The position numbers and the translations under genes were made by a program. 64,000 bases of DNA from a bacterium (lineage in GTDB: Bacteria; Bacillota; Clostridia; Oscillospirales; Oscillospiraceae), in contig JAQXJT010000007.1 of assembly GCA_029009095.1 (NCBI GenBank), positions 1 to 64,000 of the forward strand, read 5' to 3'. Positions 15,987-23,193 of the stretch are shown here, one piece after another (the first letter of the stretch is position 1; every line of letters starts with the position of its first letter). Below the pieces are notes generated by a model, which saw only the letters and a list, made by a program, of their open reading frames with translations, did no database searches and had not been told where the DNA came from.

Positions 15987-16016
15987 TTGACTTTTCCGGC
16001 TGTGGGAGGTTTAATG
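15987..16016 (+). promoter_or_regulatory. Possible promoter for the solute-binding lipoprotein gene
   Basis: TTGACT (15987-15992), an 18-base spacer and TTAATG (16011-16016). The -10 match is poor. The leader contains a short AGGATA/TATCCT stem. Confidence 0.35.
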
Positions 16017-16075
16017 TAGGATAGCACGGGTATCCTTTGACCCGGGCAATACCTACATAAAAGGAGAACCCTCCC

Positions 16076-17425
16076 ATGAAAAGATCCCTTGCGCTCCTTC
16101 TGGCCGCCGCGCTGCTGCTGACCCTTGCCGGCTGCGGTGGGAAGGGAGCGGAAGCGCCGGCCCCGGCGGAGACTTCGGCTCCCGCTCCGGCTTACACCCC
16201 CGCCGAGACCCCTACCTTTGATGTGACCCCCGCAGCCTCGGGACAGGTGACCTTCCTGAACCCCGACGGCGAAGCCGGGGAGATGTGGCAGGAGCTGGGG
16301 GCGGGTTACACGGCCCTCACCGGCGTCCCCGTCACCGTGACCACCGTGGCGGAGGACTATGAGTCCGCCCTGGCCCAGGCTCTCGCCTCCTCCGACGCCC
16401 CCACCCTCTACTGCGCCTCCCTCGCTTCCGTCGGGGAGGTGGCGGCCGCCTCTCTCGATCTCCGGGACAGCGTGGTCTATGGGGAGCTTACCGCCGCGGA
16501 CTGCGTGCTGCTGGACGGAGAGGGCCGGGTGGTGGCTGTGCCCATGGCGCTGGAGTGCCGGGGCATTCTGGTGAATACCGCTCTGCTCTCCCAGGCGGGC
16601 TATGAGCTGGATTACATCGACAGCTTCTCCCATCTGCGCATCGCCGCCAACGACATCCACGCCCGGGCCGCGGAGCTGGGCTTCGACGCGTTCGCCCCCG
16701 TGGCGCTGGAGGACGGCATGGACCGCTACGCCCACGATCTGGCGGGCATCTACCCCTATATGGAGCTGCGGGACGCCAAACGGGGCGGCCTGGACACCGC
16801 TGTGAGCGGTAAATATGCCGACGATTTTCAGGATATGTGGGATCTGCTCATCAAGGACTCCTCCGTGACCGGCGCGGCCCTGCTCAAGACCACGGTGGAG
16901 CAGTCTCTCTCCGAGTTCGCGGGGGGAAGGGCGGTCTTTATGCTGGGCGGCGACGCCGATCTCGCCGCCCTGGGAGAGGCGGGGCTTGCCGAGGAGCAGC
17001 TTTGCCTGCTGCCGTTCTACGGCAGTCTCGATCTGGAGAAGGACGCCGGGCTTTCCCGCCGGGGCGCTTGGTACTGGAGCGTGAACGGCGGAGCCGATGA
17101 GGCCGATGTGGCCGCCACGCTGGACTTTCTGGCCTGGGTGGTCACTTCCGGGGAGGGGCTGAGCGCCCTCCACGGGGTCTATGACTACCTGCCCTACCGC
17201 CTCGCCCCCGCCCCCGAGGGGCTCTTCGCCCGGCAGGGCGAGGCCATGGCGGCCGAGGGGAAGGACTGGCTCCCTGCGGTCTTCCATGTGATCCCCCAGG
17301 ACGGCCACGCCGCCCTGGGCGCCGGGCTGCGGCGCTATACCAACGACCCCAGCTATTATAACTGGCATTCCCCCGTCCTGGAGGCCGCCCGCCAGGAGTG
17401 GGCGGCGTGCCGCTTTGTCTTCTGA
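16076..17425 (+). CDS. Extracellular solute-binding lipoprotein, sugar-type
   Basis: A 449-residue lipoprotein with signal peptide and lipobox LTLAGCGG (Cys near residue 21), then a Pro/Ala/Thr-rich linker to about residue 50 and an ABC solute-binding domain of the maltose/extracellular family-1 type (for example FAGGRAVFMLGGDADLAALG). No ABC permease or ATPase gene accompanies it. Its stop codon lies one base before the malQ start, so it is co-translated with a maltodextrin enzyme; maltodextrin binding is a reasonable inference. The ATG follows AAGGAGAACCCTCCC. Confidence 0.82.
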   Translation: MKRSLALLLAAALLLTLAGCGGKGAEAPAPAETSAPAPAYTPAETPTFDVTPAASGQVTFLNPDGEAGEMWQELGAGYTALTGVPVTVTTVAEDYESALAQALASSDAPTLYCASLASVGEVAAASLDLRDSVVYGELTAADCVLLDGEGRVVAVPMALECRGILVNTALLSQAGYELDYIDSFSHLRIAANDIHARAAELGFDAFAPVALEDGMDRYAHDLAGIYPYMELRDAKRGGLDTAVSGKYADDFQDMWDLLIKDSSVTGAALLKTTVEQSLSEFAGGRAVFMLGGDADLAALGEAGLAEEQLCLLPFYGSLDLEKDAGLSRRGAWYWSVNGGADEADVAATLDFLAWVVTSGEGLSALHGVYDYLPYRLAPAPEGLFARQGEAMAAEGKDWLPAVFHVIPQDGHAALGAGLRRYTNDPSYYNWHSPVLEAARQEWAACRFVF

Positions 17426-17426
17426 T

Positions 17427-18938
17427 ATGGAACGCGCCAGCGGGATCATTCTTCCCATATCCGCCCTGCCCTCTCCCTACGGCATCGGCACGCTGGGCCG
17501 CGCCGCCCGGGACTTTGCGGACTTTCTTTCCGCCGCCGGGCAGCGCTGCTGGCAGCTGCTGCCCCTGGGCCCCACCGGCTACGGGGACTCCCCCTACTCC
17601 CCCTTCTCCACCTTCGCGGGGAACCCCTACTATGTGGATCTGGAGGAGCTGGCGGACAGGGGACTGCTGACGCGGCAGGAACTGGAGTCCGGGAACTGGG
17701 GGGATGACGGGCGGCAGGTGGACTACGGCGCGCTCTACGGGAGCCGCTGGACGCTGCTGGAGCGGGCGGCGGAGCGTGCCTGGGAGAAGTACCCCCGGGA
17801 GATCGCCGCCTTTGCGGAGGAAAACCGCGCCTGGCTGGACGATTACGCCCTCTTTATGGCCATCAAGCGGCGCTGCGGCATGGCCCCCTGGACGGCGTGG
17901 CCCCGGGAGGAGCTGCGCCTCCGGGATCCTGCGGCCCTGGCTTCCGCCCGGGCGGCGTGCCGGGAGGACATCCGGCTGTTCACCTTTGTCCAGTATGAAT
18001 TTTTCCGCCAGTGGGACGCCCTGCGGGCCTATGTCCGGGAAAAGGGGCTGACCCTCATCGGGGATGTGCCCATCTATGTGGCCATGGACAGCAGCGATGT
18101 GTGGGCGGAGCCGCAACTCTTCCGGCTGGACGGACAGAACCGGCCCACCGCCGTGGCGGGGGTGCCGCCGGACTATTTCAGCGAGGACGGGCAGCTCTGG
18201 GGCAACCCCCTCTACCGCTGGGAGGAGATGGAAAAGGACGGCTACGGCTGGTGGATCCGGCGCATCGGCGCCGCCACCCGGCTCTATGATGTGATACGAC
18301 TGGATCACTTCCGGGGCTTCGCCGCCTATTGGAGCGTCCCGGCGGGAGAGGACACCGCCCGGGGCGGACACTGGGAAAAGGGCCCGGGCATGAAGCTGAT
18401 CGGGCCGCTGCGTGACTGGTTTTCCTCTGTGCCCTTTATCGCGGAGGATCTGGGCTGCGACGACGAGGACGTCCGGCGGCTGCTGCAAGACTCCGGCTTC
18501 CCCGGGATGCGGGTGCTGGAATTCGCCTTCCGCGCCGCCGAGCCCTCCACCTACCTGCCCCACTGCCATATCCCCCACAGCGTCTGCTATACGGGCACCC
18601 ACGACAACGCCACCCTCCGGCAGTGGTATGGGGAGCTGGAGGAGGACGATCTCCGCTTTACCCGGGCATATCTGGGACTGAACGGGGAGGAGGGGCCCCT
18701 CTGGGGCATGATTCGCGCGGGCATGAGCTCCGTGGCGGAGCTGTTCCTCGCGCAGATGCAGGATTACCTCTGGCTGGGGGCGGAGGCGCGCATGAACACC
18801 CCCGGCACCGCCCAGGGCAACTGGAAATGGCGGCTGCTCCCCGGCGAGCTTACTCCGGCGCTGGCGGAGAAGCTCCGCGCCGTCACCGTGCGCTACGGGC
18901 GCTGCGCCGCTACGGCGGGGGAGAGGACGGCCGGATGA
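17427..18938 (+). CDS. malQ: 4-alpha-glucanotransferase (amylomaltase)
   Basis: Transfers alpha-1,4-glucan segments between maltodextrins and releases glucose (GH77). The 503-residue protein opens with the GH77 segment SGIILPISALPSPYGIGTLG. It then has GPTGYGDSPYSPFS, GDVPIYVAMDSSDVW (with the acceptor region), VIRLDHFRGFAAYW holding the nucleophile Asp, FIAEDLGCDDEDV with the acid/base Glu and YTGTHDNATLRQW with the transition-state Asp. No ribosome binding site is visible; translation is probably coupled to the solute-binding lipoprotein gene, whose stop is one base upstream. It ends at a strong terminator. Confidence 0.96.
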   Translation: MERASGIILPISALPSPYGIGTLGRAARDFADFLSAAGQRCWQLLPLGPTGYGDSPYSPFSTFAGNPYYVDLEELADRGLLTRQELESGNWGDDGRQVDYGALYGSRWTLLERAAERAWEKYPREIAAFAEENRAWLDDYALFMAIKRRCGMAPWTAWPREELRLRDPAALASARAACREDIRLFTFVQYEFFRQWDALRAYVREKGLTLIGDVPIYVAMDSSDVWAEPQLFRLDGQNRPTAVAGVPPDYFSEDGQLWGNPLYRWEEMEKDGYGWWIRRIGAATRLYDVIRLDHFRGFAAYWSVPAGEDTARGGHWEKGPGMKLIGPLRDWFSSVPFIAEDLGCDDEDVRRLLQDSGFPGMRVLEFAFRAAEPSTYLPHCHIPHSVCYTGTHDNATLRQWYGELEEDDLRFTRAYLGLNGEEGPLWGMIRAGMSSVAELFLAQMQDYLWLGAEARMNTPGTAQGNWKWRLLPGELTPALAEKLRAVTVRYGRCAATAGERTAG

Positions 18939-18984
18939 AAAAAGAGGAGAGCGCCCGGCGTGGCCGTGCGCTCTCCTCTTTTTT
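18938..18984 (+). terminator. Terminator after malQ
   Basis: A 17-bp stem (18938-18954 with 18968-18984), A-run on the left and T-run on the right, overlaps the malQ stop codon. Confidence 0.88.
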
Positions 18985-19033
18985 CACCGGTTTTGCAAAA
19001 CCGTGCAACCTTTTTGCCCGCTCGGCTGTATTC

Positions 19034-19054
19034 TGGGTGAAGGACCTTCACCCA
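19034..19054. promoter_or_regulatory. Perfect 10-1-10 palindrome upstream of the ECF sigma gene
   Basis: TGGGTGAAGG (19034-19043) and CCTTCACCCA (19045-19054) flank a single A. It lies about 15 bases upstream of the sigma factor start and just before its ribosome binding site. It may be an operator, or an mRNA hairpin limiting translation. Confidence 0.55.
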
Positions 19055-19068
19055 GGAGTATAGGAGCT

Positions 19069-19554
19069 ATGATGAGACTGACGACGACAGAGACCGTGGA
19101 AAAGTACAAGGATACGCTCTTCCGGATCGCGTTTCATATCTGCCGCTGCGAGGCGGACGCCGACGACGCCGTGCAGGAGTGCTTTTGCAAGTACCACACA
19201 GTCCGGATGGAGTATGAGAGCGAGGAGCACCTGAAAGCCTGGCTCATCCGCGTGACGATCAACTTTGCCCGGAATATCGCCACATCCTTTTGGCGCAGAA
19301 ACCGGGAAAGTTGGGAGGAGTACATGGCGGAGATGCCCTTTGAAGAACCGGGCGACAGCGATGTGTTCGAGGCTGTTATGACGCTGCCGGCCAGGTACAG
19401 GCTGGTGATCCACCTGTTTTACTACGAGGAATACTCCGTCAAGGAGATCGCGGAAATTCTGGAAACGCCTGTGAACACGGTCAAAAGCAGGCTCAGCAGA
19501 GGCAGAAAGCTCCTGAAGAAGAAATTAAAGGAGGAATGGCAGGATGAACAATAA
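19069..19554 (+). CDS. ECF-type RNA polymerase sigma factor
   Basis: A 161-residue sigma-70 family protein with only regions 2 and 4. Region 2 is visible in YKDTLFRIAFHICRCEADAD with DDAVQECFCKYH. Region 4 is in TLPARYRLVIHLFYYEEYSV with KEIAEILETPVNTVKSRLSR, including the helix-turn-helix that reads the -35. The start is either of two tandem ATGs (19069 or 19072) after AGGAG. The next gene overlaps by 11 bases and encodes a single-pass membrane protein, the usual pairing of ECF sigma and its regulator. The signal is unknown. Confidence 0.9.
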   Translation: MMRLTTTETVEKYKDTLFRIAFHICRCEADADDAVQECFCKYHTVRMEYESEEHLKAWLIRVTINFARNIATSFWRRNRESWEEYMAEMPFEEPGDSDVFEAVMTLPARYRLVIHLFYYEEYSVKEIAEILETPVNTVKSRLSRGRKLLKKKLKEEWQDEQ

Positions 19555-20158
19555 AGAGAGGTATCAGCGCTCTTTTTCCGGCGTCCGCACCTCCCGGGAT
19601 TATGGAAAAGGAGTATATGAAATGGGCGATACACAGAGGAAACGGGCCCGACTGCCCCGGCTGGCGGCGGTATGCCTGGCGCTGGGGCTTGTGTTTGGCG
19701 CGGCAGGGGCGGTCTATGCCGCCGATGTGGGCGGCATCCAGAGGCAGATCGAGATCTGGTTCCGGGGCGAGCTGACGGATGTGACGATCGAGTTCAACGG
19801 CCAGGGCGAATACCGGATGGAGTTTCAGGACGCGGAGGGCGTGACCCATTCCCAGGGCGGCGGCGGCGTCGCCTATGAAGCGTTCGGACGGGAAAGACCG
19901 CTCACGGAAGAGGAACTGTTGGAAACGCTGAACTCGCCCGATGTCAGGTATGAGGACGACGGCAGAGTCAGAGTCTATTACTATGACCAGGTCATGGACA
20001 TCACAGAACTCTTTGAGGACGGGGTGTGCTATGTCAAGCTCATCCACGACGGGGAGGAGCTGTACATGACGGTGAAATACAGGGACGGCTACGCCGCCAG
20101 CTCCCGACACTATGTTGACCCCGGGACTTTTTCCACGAAAAAACGCCCGGCGGAATAA
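19544..20158 (+). CDS. Single-pass membrane protein paired with the ECF sigma factor
   Basis: A 204-residue protein with a short basic N-terminal segment, one transmembrane helix near residues 38-60 (LPRLAAVCLALGLVFGAAGA) and an extracytoplasmic domain of about 140 residues rich in Asp, Glu and Tyr. The layout and the 11-base overlap with the sigma gene suggest an anti-sigma factor or sensor. The cytoplasmic part is only about 37 residues and lacks an obvious zinc anti-sigma motif (HxxxCxxC). I do not recognise the outer domain. Confidence 0.65.
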   Translation: MNNKERYQRSFSGVRTSRDYGKGVYEMGDTQRKRARLPRLAAVCLALGLVFGAAGAVYAADVGGIQRQIEIWFRGELTDVTIEFNGQGEYRMEFQDAEGVTHSQGGGGVAYEAFGRERPLTEEELLETLNSPDVRYEDDGRVRVYYYDQVMDITELFEDGVCYVKLIHDGEELYMTVKYRDGYAASSRHYVDPGTFSTKKRPAE

Positions 20159-20164
20159 CGAAGA

Positions 20165-20204
20165 AAAAAGGACGCCCCATCACCCTCCGGGTGATGGGGC
20201 GTCC
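20165..20204 (-). terminator. Terminator for the pyridoxamine-oxidase-like gene
   Basis: GGACGCCCCATCACC (20170-20184) pairs perfectly with 20190-20204. The minus strand continues with six Ts. It separates converging transcripts. Confidence 0.85.
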
Positions 20205-20222
20205 TTGCCGACATGTTTCGTT

Positions 20223-20615
20223 TCAGAATTTGACCACACGATCCTCCGAGCCGAAGGCGGAGATGGTGGCGGTGGCGTCCTTCAGGAAGAACACCTCGGT
20301 GTTGCCGTCGCCGGGGGTGTACGTGGCGCGGAGGTTGGGGTAGGACTCCAGCATATGCTCCTGGGCCTCCTCCCGGGGATCCTCCACGGCGGTGGCGGCG
20401 ATGCGGACCCACTTGCCGTTGCCGAAGCAGCAGATCTCGACCTTGCCGTTGGCGTGCATCTGCCTGGAGACGTTCTTTTTCTTGCCGGTCTGGATGTAGA
20501 GCTTGCCCTCGAAGAGATCAATGGTGCCAAAAGGGCGTACCCGGGGCTGATCGCCCTCCACAGTGGCCAGATAGTAGGTGTGGTTTTCCTTCAGAAATTC
20601 GTAGATTTCTTCCAT
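20223..20615 (-). CDS. Pyridoxamine 5'-phosphate oxidase-family protein
   Basis: A 130-residue FMN-binding split-barrel protein. The opening FLKENHTYYLATVEGDQPRV followed by RPFGTIDLFEGKLYIQT is typical of the small pyridoxamine 5'-phosphate oxidase-like subfamily in anaerobes. It is too short and divergent to assign PNP oxidase activity; these proteins often bind F420, FMN or heme. The ATG follows AGGAGGCACGTATC. It is the last gene of the run with DUF1638 and a 74-residue protein. Confidence 0.85.
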   Translation of the reverse strand: MEEIYEFLKENHTYYLATVEGDQPRVRPFGTIDLFEGKLYIQTGKKKNVSRQMHANGKVEICCFGNGKWVRIAATAVEDPREEAQEHMLESYPNLRATYTPGDGNTEVFFLKDATATISAFGSEDRVVKF

Positions 20616-20655
20616 GATACGTGCCTCCTGCATAAAAATGTTGTGTTGCTCCTTT

Positions 20656-21417
20656 TCACCGGGCGCAGAGGATGTCCTCGCCGTAGGAGGGCTGCACCAC
20701 CTGCCCGGGCTGAACCACCAGGAATTTTTCCTCGTCCCACTCGCCGCTGAGCATCTCCCGCAGCAGCGAGCTGTTCCCGTCGTAGCGCCTGTACTCCCAG
20801 CCGTTCTCCGCGGCCAGGCCCCGGCCGGCTTCTTCCAGCCCGCCGTCGGGGATCTCCGGCCAGAAAATGCAGGTGATCGCCCGGTAGTTGGCCATACTCT
20901 GCCTGGCGATGTCCAGCAGATACTCCACCGCGTCCTCGTCCTCATACTGTTCCATGTACATCTGCCGGAGCTGCTCCATGTCCCGCTGCTCCAGATCGAA
21001 GCCGTGATCCATCCAGCCCCGGGAGAGGAAGCTGGTGCCTTTGACGGCGTTGAAGTAGGATCGGTAGGCCTCCTTGCTGCCCATCAGGAGGGCAGTGCAG
21101 TCGTGGGCCCGGGGGATCACCAGCGGCACGCTGCGGCTGTGCAGCCCCACCACCGCGTTGGAGCAGAGGCCGTAGCCCAGCAAAATGGCGTCCAGTTCCT
21201 TGGCCTGGGGATGCCGGGGGTCGTAGACGGCGGAGTGGAGATCCTGGCCGGATTCCACCGCGTCGATCTCCGCTTGCAGCGCCTGGCGGAGCATCTCCGG
21301 GGTGGAGTGCAGCTCCTGCCGGATAAAGGTGATGTCCGTGTAGTGCTCCGACCCCACGGCCACGGCGGACAGCTCCCTTTGCAGGAGCTTGCAGGCGATC
21401 AGCTTGAAATGCTTCAT
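20656..21417 (-). CDS. DUF1638 family protein
   Basis: A 253-residue protein opening with HFKLIACKLLQRELSAVA and containing LGYGLCSNAVVGLHSRSVPL and IPRAHDCTALLMGS, which I recognise as the DUF1638 pattern. The conserved Cys and His residues in these segments could bind metal. Family members occur in methanogens and anaerobes, often near corrinoid methyltransferases; none is present here, so the role is unknown. It lies between a 74-residue protein and a pyridoxamine-oxidase-like protein on one strand. Confidence 0.78.
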   Translation of the reverse strand: MKHFKLIACKLLQRELSAVAVGSEHYTDITFIRQELHSTPEMLRQALQAEIDAVESGQDLHSAVYDPRHPQAKELDAILLGYGLCSNAVVGLHSRSVPLVIPRAHDCTALLMGSKEAYRSYFNAVKGTSFLSRGWMDHGFDLEQRDMEQLRQMYMEQYEDEDAVEYLLDIARQSMANYRAITCIFWPEIPDGGLEEAGRGLAAENGWEYRRYDGNSSLLREMLSGEWDEEKFLVVQPGQVVQPSYGEDILCAR

Positions 21418-21477
21418 TTCGTGTTCCCTCCCGTGATGTTGTCTCAGGATCCCGCCGGGGCGCGCGCCGCCTGGCTC

Positions 21478-21702
21478 TCAGTACTCGGAGAAGGTGTAGC
21501 GGACGGCCAGACCCATCACATCTCCGGTGGTGATGACCAAATCGCCGTCGGCGTTGAGGTTGCACTCGGTGATGGGGTAGCGGGCGTTCTGCTCCACCCA
21601 GACCCGGGGGTCGTCGCAGCTCACATCCAGAAACTCTTTTCTGGGCCTGTCCGGCCCGCCGCAGGGGTTGATGTCCTCGAGCATGACTTCAAAATTTTTC
21701 AT
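21478..21702 (-). CDS. Small conserved-looking hypothetical protein, 74 residues
   Basis: Reads MKNFEVMLEDINPCGGPDRP at the start and ends VMGLAVRYTFSEY. It has no signal peptide or membrane helix and two cysteines. It is acidic and I do not recognise the family. The ATG is preceded by GGAGGGACGAAG. Position directly upstream of the DUF1638 gene suggests a functional link. Confidence 0.65.
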   Translation of the reverse strand: MKNFEVMLEDINPCGGPDRPRKEFLDVSCDDPRVWVEQNARYPITECNLNADGDLVITTGDVMGLAVRYTFSEY

Positions 21703-21726
21703 CTTCGTCCCTCCTGTGGTTTTGCT

Positions 21727-22509
21727 TTATCCGATCCGACTCCAGAGGAAGCTGCCGCCCAGCTCCTTCAGCCAGTCCTCGGTGACGCCGCCGGGGTTCG
21801 TCTCGGTCTTTGCCCCCAGCGGTACGGTGATGGTCACATAGGAGAGGGGCAGCTCCGCGTGGATCAGCGAGCGGTCTTCGCCCGCCGTCAGGTAGAGCCG
21901 AACCCCGTCGGAAGTGACGCCGGTGGCCGCCTCGCCCTCGCCGGGGAAGTCCAGCGCCGTCTCGGAGAACACGCCCTTCATCTGCCGGTCGAACTGGTAG
22001 GCCACGGGCGCGCCGTTCAAAAGGGCGCTGCCCTCAAAGTGGAAGCTGCCGTTGTCGTAGATGTAGCCGGTGCACTCGCAGTTGGCGGGGAGAAAGTTCT
22101 CCAGCCCCGCGGCCCGGCACAGCTCGTCGCCGCCGTAGCAGAAGCTCATGCTCTTGTGGAGGGACAGCGCGTAGCGCTCCACGATCTCCTCCAGCTTCCC
22201 GGCCAGCTCCTGAGAGTAGACCCGGTACATGGTATAGTCCCCGGCGTAGTCCGTGCCGCCCTCGGCCACGGCGGACTGGAGGATGCTGCCGTCGGGGTCG
22301 TAGGCGGAGGTGAAGTCCAGCCAGTCCCGGGCGGCGTGGTATTCGGCGCTCTCGCCGTAGTGGGAGGACGCCGCTGTGGGGGCGGCGGTGTGGTCGGGCG
22401 CGGCCTTCCCCTCGCCGCGAAGTCCGAAGAAATTGGTGCACAGCAGCAGCACGCACAGTAGCGTTACCGCCGCGCAGACGATGAGCAGGGCGCTGTATTT
22501 CTTATTCAT
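21727..22509 (-). CDS. Membrane-anchored hypothetical protein, 260 residues
   Basis: An N-terminal membrane helix (residues 6-27, ALLIVCAAVTLLCVLLLCTN) is followed by an extracytoplasmic domain of about 225 residues with several Cys and aromatic residues (LHKSMSFCYGGDELCRAAGL). No family recognised. The ATG overlaps the end of the DUF308 gene by eight bases, so the two are probably translated together. Confidence 0.65.
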   Translation of the reverse strand: MNKKYSALLIVCAAVTLLCVLLLCTNFFGLRGEGKAAPDHTAAPTAASSHYGESAEYHAARDWLDFTSAYDPDGSILQSAVAEGGTDYAGDYTMYRVYSQELAGKLEEIVERYALSLHKSMSFCYGGDELCRAAGLENFLPANCECTGYIYDNGSFHFEGSALLNGAPVAYQFDRQMKGVFSETALDFPGEGEAATGVTSDGVRLYLTAGEDRSLIHAELPLSYVTITVPLGAKTETNPGGVTEDWLKELGGSFLWSRIG

Positions 22510-23170
22510 GGGCCGCTTCCTCCTCCGTTCCGGGATGGGATGTTTCGCTCTCCGTCCCGCCCGCGGGGATGGCCCCGCTGCCGGGCGAAGCATCCAGAAC
22601 GGGCGTGGCGGGAACATTGGCCAGCTCATAGCGCCGCTGGGCGGTGGCCACCGCCGTCACGGTGTAGAGATCGGTGAGACCGTCGAAGAGGAAACCCACC
22701 CCGCAGATCATGAAGAGGAGCTTCATGTTGTCCCCAAAGGGGTTCACCAGCAGCAGCACGCCCACCGCGCAGCACAAAAGGCCGAAGATGATGGCAGCGC
22801 CGCACTTGCCCCCACTCTGCTTGATGTCAAAGCCGTACTTCACGTCCATGACCCCGTGGTAGAGCAGCACGATGCCCATGACGATCACCGTCAAAGGCAG
22901 CACCCCGTCGGGGGCCAGCAGGATCCAGACCCCGGCCACGGCGGAGATGACGCCGCCCGTGAACATCATCTTCTGCAGCAGCCCTTTCTGCCCGCCCACC
23001 AGGTACGAGGCGATCTGGAAGACGCCGCAGAGAGTCAGCGTGCCGCCGAAGGCGTAGCAGAAGACTTTCTGGGACAGATCCGGCCACAGCAGCAGCGCCG
23101 AGCCCAGCGCCATGCAGAGGATGGCCACGGCGAAAGCGCCGAATCGGAAGTGACGGAAAAAGGTTTTCAT
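22502..23170 (-). CDS. DUF308/HdeD-like membrane protein
   Basis: A 222-residue protein with about six hydrophobic helices within residues 10-165, containing paired repeats such as AVAGVWILLAPDGVLPLTVI and MGIVLLYHGVMDVKYGF that match the DUF308 (HdeD) repeat. A hydrophilic C-terminal tail of about 50 residues follows. Function in this family is not established; HdeD itself is linked to acid resistance in E. coli. It lies between the DHHW protein and a membrane-anchored hypothetical. Confidence 0.82.
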   Translation of the reverse strand: MKTFFRHFRFGAFAVAILCMALGSALLLWPDLSQKVFCYAFGGTLTLCGVFQIASYLVGGQKGLLQKMMFTGGVISAVAGVWILLAPDGVLPLTVIVMGIVLLYHGVMDVKYGFDIKQSGGKCGAAIIFGLLCCAVGVLLLVNPFGDNMKLLFMICGVGFLFDGLTDLYTVTAVATAQRRYELANVPATPVLDASPGSGAIPAGGTESETSHPGTEEEAAHE

Positions 23171-23193
23171 GGTCGCATCTCCTTTGTAGGGAC

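Noticed and set aside
14618..17458. A 946-codon minus-strand frame
   Set aside because: It runs antisense to the M14 peptidase and the solute-binding lipoprotein and contains no domain signatures.
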